Positions 1 to 7,990 of a DNA stretch of 41,983 nt are shown piece after piece (position 1 is the stretch's first letter; the number at the start of each line of letters is the position of its first letter). Both the position numbers and the translations under genes were made by a program. Below the pieces are notes generated by a model. The model was not told the origin of the DNA. It saw only the letters and a program-made list of their open reading frames with translations, and did no database searches. Source of the DNA: Caldilineaceae bacterium. Its GTDB lineage: Bacteria > Chloroflexota > Anaerolineae > Caldilineales > Caldilineaceae. The DNA lies in the NCBI GenBank assembly GCA_023384455.1, contig JAHDWH010000027.1, forward strand, positions 1-41,983. Direction: 5' to 3'.

Positions 1-51
1 AGTTCCCTCCCTGGAATGGGGAGGGGTAGGGTGGGGTGGCTGAACAGGTAC
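1..51 (-). repeat. Mini-element copy A, truncated by window edge
   Basis: Right-hand part of the dispersed GTAnCTG/CAGnTAC element described at 7674-7776. It reads on the minus strand and ends with CAGGTAC at 45-51, four bases past the stop codon of the DUF3090 gene. The rest lies outside the window, so its other end and target duplication cannot be checked. Confidence 0.8.
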
Positions 52-54
52 GAT

Positions 55-621
55 TCAGAAAGCCAGCGGGAAGGCGTGGCCGTTGGTGCGCGGGCAGAAA
101 TGACCGGCCGCGTCGATGGGGCGACCGCACAGGGGGCAATCCGGGCGACCAGACCCCACTGCCCGCAGTGCCTTCTCGCTCAAGGCCCGCATCTGGCTAC
201 GTGTAGCAAAAAAACGGGCACGGGGCAGATCGTCCTTTGTCAGCACGCCCCCCTCTTCGTCGTCTTCATCCGGTTCTTCCGTGGGCAGGGCTTGGGCCAC
301 CACAACGATCAGGTCTCGATCTTCGTCATAGCCCAGCCCTAATTGACCGACACGAAAAGCCGGATCGATAGGCTCTACCAGCCGGGGCAGTTGGGAAGGG
401 GAGTCGGCCGGCTCCAGTTCCGGGTGCTGGGACTGCAATTCGTCCAGGAGTTGGAGCACGGAAGCGGCCAGCGCGGCCACCTGCTGCTTTTCCATAATCA
501 GGCTGGCCGTGCGTCGCCCCTGGCGAGCCTGGAGGAAAAAGGTACGCCGCCCCGGTTGGCCCAGGGCATCAGCCACAATATGGGTTACGGATTCAAAGTC
601 GTAGGTAAAATTGGGACTCAT
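55..621 (-). CDS. DUF3090 family protein
   Basis: The 188-residue product resembles the DUF3090 family, known mainly from Actinobacteria, where it is usually encoded beside a histidine phosphatase of the MSMEG_4193 type and an SCO1664-type protein. The upstream neighbour here is such a phosphatase, which supports the call. The C-terminus carries a short zinc-ribbon-like cluster (CPLCGRPID, then HFCPRTNGH), as if a metal-binding knuckle closes the protein. A GAGG ribosome binding site lies about seven bases before the ATG. The biochemical function is unknown to me. The family assignment rests on the N-terminal pattern (FTYDFESVTHIVADALG, then FFLQARQG) and on synteny. Confidence 0.8.
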   Translation of the reverse strand: MSPNFTYDFESVTHIVADALGQPGRRTFFLQARQGRRTASLIMEKQQVAALAASVLQLLDELQSQHPELEPADSPSQLPRLVEPIDPAFRVGQLGLGYDEDRDLIVVVAQALPTEEPDEDDEEGGVLTKDDLPRARFFATRSQMRALSEKALRAVGSGRPDCPLCGRPIDAAGHFCPRTNGHAFPLAF

Positions 622-676
622 TCTTCGCCTCGATACTCATAACAGCCAGCTACAACAACAAACCTATCCAGAAATA

Positions 677-738
677 TAGGTCGGACTGTTAGTCCGACCG
701 CTGATAGAAAGGGCTGGTCGGACTAACAGTCCGACCTA
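677..738. repeat. Double-hairpin repeat with CTGTTAG core
   Basis: Two perfect 23-bp inverted arms (677-699 and 716-738) are separated by 16 bp. Each arm is itself a hairpin (GGTCGGACT-gtt-AGTCCGACC). The outermost bases of the right arm, read on the minus strand, are the TAG stop codon of the histidine phosphatase gene, so the repeat starts exactly where that gene ends. It may act as a transcript end or 3' stabiliser, but no T-run follows it. Confidence 0.9.
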
Positions 739-1434
739 CGAGGCCGCTTCCCAACGAACCTGTGGAATCTCTCCGGTCTCGTTCATCAGCAAAATGCGCG
801 GCCCGAAGTGATGAAAGCTGATGACGCTGACCGACGCTGTGCTGATCACAATGCGCTGGAAAAGGTCCAGGGGTGCGCCCAGATACCAGGCCAGAGTGGT
901 GCGCAGAATGTCGCCGTGGGCAAAAAGGGCCACGGCTTCGCCCAGGTGTTGGGTACGGATGCGCTCCAGGGTTTCCACCACCCGGCTTTGCACTTCGCGC
1001 AGGGTTTCGCCCCCAGGAAAGCGAAAGCCGCTGGGATATATCTGCACCAACTGCCAATCGGGCTGCTTGGAAAGCTCCTTCAGTTCCCCACCCCGCCACT
1101 CGCCATAATCCACTTCCAGCAGCCCCGGCTCCTCGGTGACGGGCAGGCCCAGGCGCTGGGCCAGCGGTTGCGCCGTCTCCACACAGCGCACCAGAGGGCT
1201 GGAGTAGATGGCGCTGATGGGCTGGTTTGCCAGCCGCTCGGCCAAGGCCGCTGACTGTTGGTGGCCCTTCTCGTTGAGATGAACCCCCGGTGTGCGCCCG
1301 GCCAGTTTACCCGTTTCCACCCACTCGTTCTCCCCGTGGCGAATCAGAAAGAGATAAGTCATGCGGGGCGGGGGTGTGCTCTCCCTGACCTTCTCGACAG
1401 ACGCATCCACATTTTTTTCGCTGGAGACAATCAA
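736..1434 (-). CDS. Histidine phosphatase family protein (MSMEG_4193-like)
   Basis: Phosphoglycerate-mutase-fold phosphatase. The catalytic phosphohistidine motif LIRHGE lies near the N-terminus, followed by the usual [12 protein letters not shown] block, the acidic LLEVDYGEW segment and the second catalytic histidine in FAHGDILR. Such enzymes remove phosphate from small molecules or proteins; the substrate is not predictable here. Two starts are possible. A TTG at 1434 is preceded by GGAAAGG at good distance. An ATG at 1362 puts the protein start directly at [11 protein letters not shown], which matches the family better but has no visible ribosome binding site. Its gene lies upstream of DUF3090, an arrangement also known in Actinobacteria. 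The stop codon is supplied by the first bases of the palindrome at 677-738. Confidence 0.88.
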   Translation of the reverse strand: MIVSSEKNVDASVEKVRESTPPPRMTYLFLIRHGENEWVETGKLAGRTPGVHLNEKGHQQSAALAERLANQPISAIYSSPLVRCVETAQPLAQRLGLPVTEEPGLLEVDYGEWRGGELKELSKQPDWQLVQIYPSGFRFPGGETLREVQSRVVETLERIRTQHLGEAVALFAHGDILRTTLAWYLGAPLDLFQRIVISTASVSVISFHHFGPRILLMNETGEIPQVRWEAAS

Positions 1435-1618
1435 GGCGCAAGCCTTTCCGAAGTTTGAGTATAATCAGGGTTGTATTTTACCACAACCCAGCCAGGCAGA
1501 TTGCTAGATTGATTACCCTTCCCGCCCAGTGTATCATAGAAATCGGCAAAGAAACAGCGCTCTGCACCCCCATCACCCTGATTGACTGATACATTTATTT
1601 CATATGTCAGTAAGGTCA

Positions 1619-1841
1619 GTGCTCATCCGCTAATCCTTTGATTTAGAAATTAAACCGAAAAACGCTGTTTTGGGCCTTCCAATGATACGTTCACGGCTTA
1701 TTAACCACGGAAAACACGGAAAACACTGAAAAAAGCGAAGAATTTCCGCGTATTCTGTGTATTCAGTGGTTATTTCTGTCGTTGGCTGAGTAGTTACCAA
1801 TTTTGAGCAAAATCATAATCAAAGTATTAGCGGATGAGCAC
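1619..1841. repeat. 223-bp MITE-like element with 25-bp terminal inverted repeats
   Basis: The ends 1619-1643 and 1817-1841 are inverted copies matching at 24 of 25 positions (GTGCTCATCCGCTAAT, one mismatch, CTTTGATT). Inside lies a second, imperfect inverted repeat built from the phrase ACCACGGAAAACACGG (about 1700-1777). No transposase frame and no obvious target duplication are visible, so this would be a non-autonomous element or its relic. Confidence 0.7.
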
Positions 1842-1940
1842 CATTCCGTACAAAATCCACGCAAAAGATGACAAGTATGCACCGCAAACCATTTCTGATT
1901 GCGCTGGTGGAACTGCTGGTGGCCTACCGTCCCTATTTCA

Positions 1941-1975
1941 GCCTAAAATAAGCCCGCTGCCATTCAGCAGCGGGC
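1941..1975 (-). terminator. Rho-independent terminator of tpiA
   Basis: On the minus strand a perfect 9-bp stem (GCCCGCTGC/GCAGCGGGC, loop of six) is followed by TTATTTT. It lies about 50 bases downstream of the tpiA stop codon. Confidence 0.85.
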
Positions 1976-2025
1976 CTCTCCCCTCTTATCCGCGCAAATC
2001 CGCTCTTTCCGCGTCCATCCGCGTT

Positions 2026-2796
2026 CTATTTCTGGTAAACTTCGCTCGTAATCCGCACCATCTCCCCGTAGCTCTTCCCATCCAGCGCCGCGCCGCCGAT
2101 GAGCGCGCCGTCGATGTCGGGCTGCTGCATAATCTCGGCGATGTTGCCTGGCTTCGTGCTGCCCCCGTAGAGAACCCGTGTGGCCTCGGCCACCGCCTCC
2201 CCGTAGAGTTCCCGCACCGTCGCCCGCACCACCCCGCCGCAGATATCGCCGGCCTGCTGGGATGTCGCCGCCAGACCCGTGCCAATCGCCCAGATCGGTT
2301 CGTAGGCCAGGACCAGCGACTGTACCTGCTCGCCGCTCAATCCTTCCAGCGCACCCCGCACCTGTCCGCTGACAAAACTCTGGGTCTCCCCCGCTTCGTT
2401 CTGGGCCAGGCTCTCGCCGATGCAGACAATCGGCGTTAACCCCGCGGTCAGGGCGGCTTTGGTCTTTTTGTTGACCGTCTCGTCGGTCTCGCCGAAGAAC
2501 TGGCGACGCTCGCTGTGGCCGATGATCACATACTCCGCCAGCCCCGCCAGCATCGCCGCGGCCACTTCCCCCGTGAACGCGCCGCTCTCTTCCCAATAGC
2601 AGTTCTGCGCGCCCACCCCAATCGGCGCGCTGCCCACCGCAGCCTTCACCGCGGAGAGAGAGATAAAAGTCGGGCAGATCACCCGATCCACATTCGTATA
2701 GCCAGAAGTCAACTCAACAATCTGGCCTGCCAGGGCCGTGGCCTCGGCAACCGTCTTGTTCATCTTCCAGTTTCCGGCCATCATTGGTTTGCGCAT
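2026..2796 (-). CDS. tpiA: Triosephosphate isomerase
   Basis: Interconverts dihydroxyacetone phosphate and glyceraldehyde 3-phosphate in glycolysis and gluconeogenesis, in the cytoplasm. The 256-residue protein has the family length and all landmarks: GNWKMNK with catalytic Lys11, IIGHSERR with His94, [12 protein letters not shown] with Glu166 and the flexible loop, and VLYGGST near the C-terminus. The ORF could extend to 2886, but the ATG at 2796 is preceded by GGAG at eight bases and gives the canonical [13 protein letters not shown] start. It is the last gene of the minus-strand series gap, pgk, hypothetical, tpiA. Its stop TAG falls inside an AATAGAACGCGGAT repeat phrase, as also seen for the lytic transglycosylase gene. 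Confidence 0.98.
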   Translation of the reverse strand: MRKPMMAGNWKMNKTVAEATALAGQIVELTSGYTNVDRVICPTFISLSAVKAAVGSAPIGVGAQNCYWEESGAFTGEVAAAMLAGLAEYVIIGHSERRQFFGETDETVNKKTKAALTAGLTPIVCIGESLAQNEAGETQSFVSGQVRGALEGLSGEQVQSLVLAYEPIWAIGTGLAATSQQAGDICGGVVRATVRELYGEAVAEATRVLYGGSTKPGNIAEIMQQPDIDGALIGGAALDGKSYGEMVRITSEVYQK

Positions 2797-3084
2797 AGGA
2801 TTTGCTCCAAAGTTGTGGTAAAAAAGCGGACGCAGATGACGCTGAAAAAGAGGATTGACGCAGATGGAAATCTTATATCCGCTCAATCAGCCAAATCCGC
2901 GTTCTATTCTTGAGCCTGAATTATCAAACAGGCTCTTGATCTGACCACAGAAAACACGGAATACACAGAAGAAAAGCCGAAAGAGGATTTTCCGTGGTTA
3001 CAAAGCTGCGCGGTTAGAGCCTGAATTAAGCAGACTCCTATCTGCGTTCATCAATCCAAATCATGAAAATCTGCGTCCCATCTG
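2797..3084. repeat. Repeat-filled spacer between tpiA and the small hypothetical gene
   Basis: Made almost entirely of phrase repeats. 2830-2910 carries GCGGACGCAGATGACGC and ATCCGCGTTCTATT in opposite directions. 2941-3000 carries the CACAGAAAACACGG family. 3040-3080 carries GACGCAGATTTTCATGATTTGG (minus sense), which recurs downstream of the Gfo/Idh gene. No gene or strong promoter is recognised. Confidence 0.6.
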
Positions 3085-3483
3085 TTATCCAAAACCACCC
3101 GAACCGCCCGTATCCGCCCCGGCTATCTCGTCGTCCTCTTCTTCTTCCGGCGGTGCATTGAAGCGCTCCAGTTCGGTTTCGTATTCCTCCGCGGTCAGCC
3201 AACGCCCACCTGTCACCGCGTGGCGCAGTAGCCCCCGTTGGCTGTTGAACCAGAGTTCCACCTCCACCTGGGCAAAGCAGCGATTCTTGCCCGTGCCCTG
3301 GATCACCTTACGGGTATAGAGCGCGGCGTCGCCGTCGTCGCTGCCACTGAGCGCGTTGAGCGTATCCACCTGCGCGCTCAGCGGTTCGTTGCAGCGGGTG
3401 CTCAACACATAAACCGTCAGGTTGCGGCCACCGCTGGAGGATTTGCCTGTAAAGAGAGATGCGAGTCGTTTGAGAAATGACAT
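3085..3483 (-). CDS. Conserved-looking small hypothetical protein
   Basis: A 132-residue soluble protein that I do not recognise. The N-terminus is short and basic ([11 protein letters not shown]). The middle ([25 protein letters not shown]) looks like beta-alpha-beta structure. It ends in an acidic stretch EEEEDD and a Gly-rich tail. The presence of CNEPL and of the basic [12 protein letters not shown] segment suggests a compact domain rather than noise. It sits between pgk and tpiA on the same strand, so it is probably co-transcribed with glycolytic genes. The start has no Shine-Dalgarno sequence because the upstream DNA is the heptameric repeat at 3494-3573; a leaderless or repeat-read-through start is possible. 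Confidence 0.7.
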   Translation of the reverse strand: MSFLKRLASLFTGKSSSGGRNLTVYVLSTRCNEPLSAQVDTLNALSGSDDGDAALYTRKVIQGTGKNRCFAQVEVELWFNSQRGLLRHAVTGGRWLTAEEYETELERFNAPPEEEEDDEIAGADTGGSGGFG

Positions 3484-3493
3484 AGTTGGAAAC

Positions 3494-3573
3494 CGGGGAT
3501 TGGGGATTGGGGACTGGAGACTGGGGACTGGGGCGAATTTCCAATCCCCGATCCCCGATCCCCAGTCCCCAGC
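3494..3573. repeat. Heptameric GGGGATT/GGGGACT repeat, inverted
   Basis: Tandem heptamers GGGGATT, GGGGATT and GGGGACT run rightward and are followed by their inverse (CCCCGAT, CCCCAGT), giving a long hairpin between pgk and the small hypothetical gene. The pattern is like the short tandemly repeated repetitive (STRR) sequences of filamentous cyanobacteria. A second copy lies at 38108-38157. Confidence 0.85.
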
Positions 3574-3575
3574 CT

Positions 3576-4754
3576 CTATCGATCCTTCAACGCTGCCACA
3601 CCGGGCAGCACTTTGCCTTCCAAAAATTCCAGACTGGCCCCGCCGCCGGTGCTGACGTGGGAGATTTTCCCGTCCAGCCCGGCCTGGCGCACAGCCGCCG
3701 CACTGTCGCCGCCGCCGATGACTGTCGTGGCGTTGGACAGCCCCGCCAGAATTTCGGCGATGGCGACCGTGCCCGTAGCAAAGGCGGGCATCTCAAAGAC
3801 GCCCATCGGCCCATTCCAGACGACGGTTTTGGCCCCGGCCAGCCGGTTGGCAAAGTGGGCAATCGACGCCGGGCCGATGTCCAGAGCCATCCAGCCCTCG
3901 GGGATGGCGTCTACCGCCACCACTTCCCGAACGGCGTCGGCGGCGAAGGCGTCCGCCACCACCAGGTCCACGGGCAGATGGATGCAGCCCTCCCCCTTTT
4001 CCAGCAGGGAGCGGGCGGTATCCAGCGCCTCTTTTTCCACCAGACTCTTGCCCGTGGCGTAGCCCTGGGCCGCCAGAAAAGTATTGGCCATCCCGCCGCC
4101 GATGAGAATCGCGTCCACCTTCTCCAGCAGCGCTTCGATGACCGGGATTTTGTCGCTGACTTTGGCCCCGCCCAGAATCGCCACGAAAGGTCGTTGCGGA
4201 TCTTCCAGCGCGTCGCCCAGATAGTCCAGTTCCTTTTGCATCAAAAAACCAGCCACCCCGGGCAGATAGTCGGCTACACCGGTCGTGCTGGCGTGGGCCC
4301 GGTGCGCGCTGCCAAAGGCGTCGTTGACAAAGAGATCGCCCAGTTTCGCCAATTGGGCGGACATCGCCGGGTCGTTCTTTGTCTCGCGTGGGTCAAAACG
4401 GGTGTTTTCGATCACCAGCACATCGCCGGGTTGCAACGCCTGGGCCGCATTTTCTGCTTCCGACCCGACGGTTTCACCCACAAACTGCACCGGGCGTCCC
4501 AGCAGAAGGGCCAGATGTTCGGCGATAGGGCGCAGGGAATACTTCGGGTCCGCCCCCCCTTTGGGGCGACCCAAATGGCTCATCAGCACCAGCGCTGCGC
4601 CGTTGTCCAGCAGATAGTGGAGGGTGGGCAGGGCAGCCTGAATACGGGTGTCGTCGGTGATGGCCCCGCTCTCGTCCTGGGGCACATTGAAATCGACCCG
4701 CACCAGGGCCCGTTTGCCCGCCCAATCGATGTCACGAATGGTCTGTTTGCGCAT
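3576..4754 (-). CDS. pgk: Phosphoglycerate kinase
   Basis: Transfers phosphate between 1,3-bisphosphoglycerate and ADP, giving ATP and 3-phosphoglycerate. At 392 residues it is full length and shows the family blocks in order: [17 protein letters not shown], the [11 protein letters not shown] region, GAKVSDKI, the hinge and nucleotide segment [11 protein letters not shown], then GGGDSAAAV and the C-terminal [19 protein letters not shown] six bases before the ATG fixes the start. The gene lies downstream of gap, but a 318-bp spacer filled with repeats and a nested hairpin separates them, so the two may not always share one transcript. Confidence 0.98.
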   Translation of the reverse strand: MRKQTIRDIDWAGKRALVRVDFNVPQDESGAITDDTRIQAALPTLHYLLDNGAALVLMSHLGRPKGGADPKYSLRPIAEHLALLLGRPVQFVGETVGSEAENAAQALQPGDVLVIENTRFDPRETKNDPAMSAQLAKLGDLFVNDAFGSAHRAHASTTGVADYLPGVAGFLMQKELDYLGDALEDPQRPFVAILGGAKVSDKIPVIEALLEKVDAILIGGGMANTFLAAQGYATGKSLVEKEALDTARSLLEKGEGCIHLPVDLVVADAFAADAVREVVAVDAIPEGWMALDIGPASIAHFANRLAGAKTVVWNGPMGVFEMPAFATGTVAIAEILAGLSNATTVIGGGDSAAAVRQAGLDGKISHVSTGGGASLEFLEGKVLPGVAALKDR

Positions 4755-5072
4755 AGTCGCCTCCGGTCAGTGAGCAGTAATCAGTTATCAGTTTTTCATA
4801 CGCCACGGGGGATGAAAAGCGGGACGCAGATTTCGCAGAAAACCACAGATTTTCGCAGATGAAATCCGTGCAAATCCGTTTTTTCCGTGTGCATCCGTGA
4901 CTCTACTGCAAAAAGTCCGACTTCTGCCATTGCGCCACGCTTCCACCAGAGAGAAGAAGTCGGACTTTTGGGGTGCAGAGACCTTTTTGCAGTGGACTCA
5001 TCCGTGTCCTACTTTTCAAGACAGTAGATTGACGGTGCGACTGATTACTGACTACTGTTCACTTTCTGCCTG
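4755..5072. repeat. Repeat-filled spacer between gap and pgk
   Basis: Contains CAGTAATCAGTTATCAG-type low-complexity phrases at both ends, GACGCAGATTTCGCAG and GTGCAAATCCG phrases, and a nested inverted repeat at 4905-4993. No gene is seen. Confidence 0.6.
4905..4993. repeat. Nested inverted repeat (AAGTCCGACTTCT type)
   Basis: Outer arms ACTGCAAAAAG (4905-4915) and CTTTTTGCAGT (4983-4993) enclose inner arms AAAAGTCCGACTTCT (4911-4925) and AGAAGTCGGACTTTT (4955-4969). All are perfect. Related AGAAGT-CGACTT palindromes occur at 6131-6178 and 35640-35676, always between genes. Confidence 0.85.
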
Positions 5073-6083
5073 TTAGATTCCTTTAGAGGCGATATACGCG
5101 GCCAAATCCGTCACCCGCACGCTGTAGGCCCACTCGTTGTCATACCAGGTGACAACCTTCACCAAATCGCCGTAGAAGGCGGTGAACTCGGCGTCGATGG
5201 TGCTGCTAAAGGCATTGCCTTTGTAGTCGATGCTCACCAGGGGCTCCCGGCTGACGGCCAGAATGCCCGCCATCGGACCCGCGGCCGCGGCGTCAAAGGC
5301 AGCCAGCAGGTCGGCGGTGCTGCCGGGGTTCTTCACCTTTGCCACAAAATCGACCACCGAGACGGTGGAGGTGGGGACCCGCATAGCCATCCCGTCGAAT
5401 TTGCCCTTCAGTTCGGGTACAACCAGAGAAACGGCCTTGGCCGCGCCGGTGGTCGTCGGGATAATGCTCAGGCCCGCGGCCCGTGCCCGGCGCAGGTCTT
5501 TGTGGACCAAATCCAGAATCTGCTGGTCGTTGGTATAGGCGTGGACAGTCGTCATCACGCCCTGCTCGATGCCAAAGGTGTCGTTGACAACCTTCGCCGC
5601 CGGGGCCAGACAGTTGGTGGTGCAGCTTGCATTGCTGATAATGTGGTGCTTGCCTGCATTGTAGAGGGTGTGATTGACGCCCATACAGACGGTAATGTCT
5701 TCGCCTTTGGCCGGGGCGCTGATAATGACCTTCTTGGCCCCCGCCGCGATGTGCAGTTCGGCCTTCTCTTTGGAAGTGAAGATGCCCGTGCTCTCCACCA
5801 CCAGGTCCACGCCCAGATCGCCCCAAGGCAATTTGCTGGGGTCCCGTTCACTGAGGACCTTCAGCCGGTCGCCGTTGATCACAATATCGCCGCTGTCCAC
5901 TTCTACTGAGCCGGAGAAGATGCCATAGTTGCTGTCATATTTGAAGAGGTGAGCGTTGGTGTTGACATCCGACAGGTCGTTGATAGCAACGATGTCGAAC
6001 TCGCCGGGGTGCTGCTCGAAGAACGCTTTGGTCACCTGTCGACCGATGCGCCCGAAGCCGTTGATTGCAATTCGTGTAGCCAT
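5073..6083 (-). CDS. gap: Glyceraldehyde-3-phosphate dehydrogenase, type I
   Basis: Oxidises glyceraldehyde 3-phosphate to 1,3-bisphosphoglycerate with reduction of NAD. The 336-residue protein opens with the Rossmann motif INGFGRIGR and carries Asp36 after the second beta strand (AINDL), which favours NAD over NADP. The active-site Cys154 lies in [12 protein letters not shown], and the C-terminus has the typical [14 protein letters not shown] block. AAGGAG nine bases upstream supports the ATG at 6083. It is the first gene of the gap-pgk-tpiA series and follows yvcK on the same strand after a 190-bp spacer with a hairpin. Confidence 0.98.
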   Translation of the reverse strand: MATRIAINGFGRIGRQVTKAFFEQHPGEFDIVAINDLSDVNTNAHLFKYDSNYGIFSGSVEVDSGDIVINGDRLKVLSERDPSKLPWGDLGVDLVVESTGIFTSKEKAELHIAAGAKKVIISAPAKGEDITVCMGVNHTLYNAGKHHIISNASCTTNCLAPAAKVVNDTFGIEQGVMTTVHAYTNDQQILDLVHKDLRRARAAGLSIIPTTTGAAKAVSLVVPELKGKFDGMAMRVPTSTVSVVDFVAKVKNPGSTADLLAAFDAAAAGPMAGILAVSREPLVSIDYKGNAFSSTIDAEFTAFYGDLVKVVTWYDNEWAYSVRVTDLAAYIASKGI

Positions 6084-6130
6084 TGATGTTGCTCCTTCAA
6101 AAAAGGTGAAAATGTGTTAGCGCAGCTTTT

Positions 6131-6178
6131 AGAAGTTCGACTTTTTCCGAAAAGTCGAACTTCTGTAGTCGAACTTCT
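6131..6178. repeat. AGAAGTTCGACTTTT hairpin between yvcK and gap
   Basis: Perfect 15-bp arms (6131-6145 and 6150-6164) with a four-base loop, followed by a third partial copy at 6167-6178. Read on the minus strand the stem is followed by AAAAGC rather than a T-run, so termination is uncertain. It belongs to the same palindrome group as 4905-4993. Confidence 0.85.
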
Positions 6179-6276
6179 GTTTGCAACGCTAGAAAGTATA
6201 TTCAGTTGTGGAGCTTGACCGGCACGTCTTCGACCGGTCGGCGATGCCCAATCCATAGGGCTGGCAGCCCACGCGT

Positions 6277-7848
6277 TTATTCTATCATATGCGAGACAAA
6301 AGGGCTGCTTTCCGGGGATGGCGATCTGTGTGCTTCTCCTTCGGCCTGCAATGCCCGGTATACTTCCATCACTTTGGCAGCCATTTTGGCCGGGTGGTGG
6401 TGGCGGGGAGTGGCGTCGTCCACAATGTCGCCGGTGAAGAGCCGATAGCCCAGTTCTTCTTCGGCTGCGGGCAGCGTCACCCACTCCACGCCCGCCTCCT
6501 CTGCCGGGTGGCGCAGATAGGCGTCATTGGCCAGCACTGTAGTAAAAGCATCCCCCGCGTGCAAACGCAGATGGCGCATGTGGTCGCTTACGCCAAAACC
6601 GTCGGTCTCGCCCGCTTCGGTCGCCACATTGCAGACGTAGAGCCGGATGGCGTTCGAGGCCCGGATAGCTTCGCGCACGTAGGGCACAAGCAGGTTGGGC
6701 ATCAGGCTGGTGAAGAAGCTGCCCGGCGCGGCCAAAATCAGGTCCGCCTGCAAAATGGCCCGCACAGTCTCCGGGTAGGCCCGACAGGCAGACGGCTCCA
6801 GATGCACCCGGACGATCTCGCCCCGTGCCGCGGGGATATTGCTTTCGCCCCGCACAAAGAGCCACTCCTCTGCGTGGGGCTGGCCGTCTCCGTTGAGTGG
6901 GGACGTCTTGCGCCGTTTGATCTCGGCGCACAGCTCCACATTGTCCAGCGTGCTGGGCAGGATGCGTCCCCGCACCCGCAACACCCGGCTGCTGTCGGCA
7001 ATGCCCGCTTCAAAGCTGCCGCTCAGGGCTGTCATCGTCGTAATAAAGAGATTGCCAAAGTTGTGGTTGTCCAGCCCGTCCCGGTCACCAAAACGGTATT
7101 GGAGCAGTTGGGTCATCAGCTCTTCCGCGTCGCTGAGCGCGGCGATATTGTTGCGGAAATCCCCTGGCGGCAAGACACCCATCCGCTGGCGCAGAATGCC
7201 GCTGCTGCCCCCGTCGTCGGCCACTGTGACTACGGCTGTAATGTTTTCGGTATAGTGGCGCAGCCCGCGCAGGAGGGTAGGCATCCCTGTGCCCCCGCCA
7301 ATCACAACAACTCTCGGCCCGGTCAGCCGCTGGCGGCGCTCCTGGCCCGACACCAGTACATCCATCAACTCCAGGCTGTTCATAGAATCCTGCCGACCCA
7401 GTAATACGCTGGCAAACTGCCGGTTGATCTGCCAGACAGCCCCGCCGGCCAGCCCAAAGCCCGCGGCAATGAGCAGACCACCCCGCAGCCAATCCGACAG
7501 ATCCGGGAAGGTCAACCCCACAACCGGCGGGGGCAGAAAGGGTGGCAAGGACAGGTTACGCAGGAGGAAGGCCATCCCCAGCCCGGCCACAAAGATACCC
7601 ACCATCAGCAGCAGAATCCAGCGTTTGACGGCCAGCCCCGGCGCCACCAGCAGCGACCAGCGGGAGCGGGAAGGTAACCGCTCACCCCCACCCAACCTCC
7701 CCCACAGTGGGGGAGGAGTCGATCCAGTTCCCTCCCTGGAATGGGGAGGGGTAGGGTGGGGTGGCTCAACAGGTACGCGGGAAGATTGCCCCTGTCTCGG
7801 GTCAAATTTTGTTGCGGTTAAAAGGTTTACAACAGCGCGTCTGAACAT
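6277..7848 (-). CDS. yvcK: YvcK/CofD-like gluconeogenesis factor with N-terminal membrane hairpin
   Basis: YvcK (GlmR) proteins bind UDP-N-acetylglucosamine and adjust carbon flow to cell-wall precursors. The cytoplasmic domain starts with VVVIGGGTGMPTLLRGL and continues with VADDGGSSG and PGDFRNNI, the nucleotide-sugar-binding blocks. Two hydrophobic segments (WILLLMVGIFVAGLGMAFLL and LLIAAGFGLAGGAVW) precede it; from memory, similar hairpins occur in cyanobacterial YvcK. Between the start and the first segment lies a 37-residue Pro/Gly-rich stretch ([11 protein letters not shown]) encoded by mini-element copy B. Without it the sequence would read QSSRSRWSLLVAPG without interruption. I chose ATG 7848. 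A GTG at 7917 also keeps the frame, and neither has a clear ribosome binding site. The gene is divergent from folC. Confidence 0.92.
   Translation of the reverse strand: MFRRAVVNLLTATKFDPRQGQSSRVPVEPPHPTPPHSREGTGSTPPPLWGRLGGGERLPSRSRWSLLVAPGLAVKRWILLLMVGIFVAGLGMAFLLRNLSLPPFLPPPVVGLTFPDLSDWLRGGLLIAAGFGLAGGAVWQINRQFASVLLGRQDSMNSLELMDVLVSGQERRQRLTGPRVVVIGGGTGMPTLLRGLRHYTENITAVVTVADDGGSSGILRQRMGVLPPGDFRNNIAALSDAEELMTQLLQYRFGDRDGLDNHNFGNLFITTMTALSGSFEAGIADSSRVLRVRGRILPSTLDNVELCAEIKRRKTSPLNGDGQPHAEEWLFVRGESNIPAARGEIVRVHLEPSACRAYPETVRAILQADLILAAPGSFFTSLMPNLLVPYVREAIRASNAIRLYVCNVATEAGETDGFGVSDHMRHLRLHAGDAFTTVLANDAYLRHPAEEAGVEWVTLPAAEEELGYRLFTGDIVDDATPRHHHPAKMAAKVMEVYRALQAEGEAHRSPSPESSPFVSHMIE
7674..7776 (-). 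mobile_element. Mini-element copy B, in frame inside yvcK
   Basis: 103 bp with ends GTACCTG and, at the far end, GGTTAC in place of the usual CAGGTAC. The bodies of all copies share a CCTCCCCATTCCAGGGAGG block and the palindrome CCTCCCCCACTGTGGGGGAGG in part. Flanking direct repeats CTTCCCGC (minus strand) are an exact 8-bp duplication. Element plus duplication is 111 bp, or 37 codons, and keeps the yvcK frame open. Confidence 0.88.
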
Positions 7849-7990
7849 ACACCCAGTATACGTCTGCCCTCTTTCTTGCGCAACGATTAGGGGTGTAGGA
7901 ATGCCCGATTTTGTCACCTTTTCCCCCGTGGGTTACAATCAAACCAACTCCTGTTTCACCCACCCTTTACGCCCAGTGGAGGCGACGACA

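Larger units (their letters stand above)
1435..2025. other. Gene-poor spacer rich in repeats
   Basis: No convincing gene. It contains a TIR-bounded repeat (1619-1841), the tpiA terminator (1941-1975) and part of an ATCCGCG-phrase repeat. A 27-codon reading frame at 1868-1951 (plus; ATG to TAA, containing HRKPFLIALVELLVAYRPYF) has protein-like composition. It could be a remnant of a longer gene, but I recognise no family and there is no good ribosome binding site. Confidence 0.6.

Noticed and set aside
3494-3573. CRISPR-like array
   Set aside because: The units are 7 bp without spacers and invert in the middle; no cas genes are near.
3486-4862. 458-residue plus-strand ORF
   Set aside because: Antisense shadow of pgk and the repeats beside it; no family motifs.
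7289-7990. Long N-terminal extension of folC
   Set aside because: It is antisense to yvcK and includes the translated mini-element; a strong GGAGG before GTG 7991 marks the real start.
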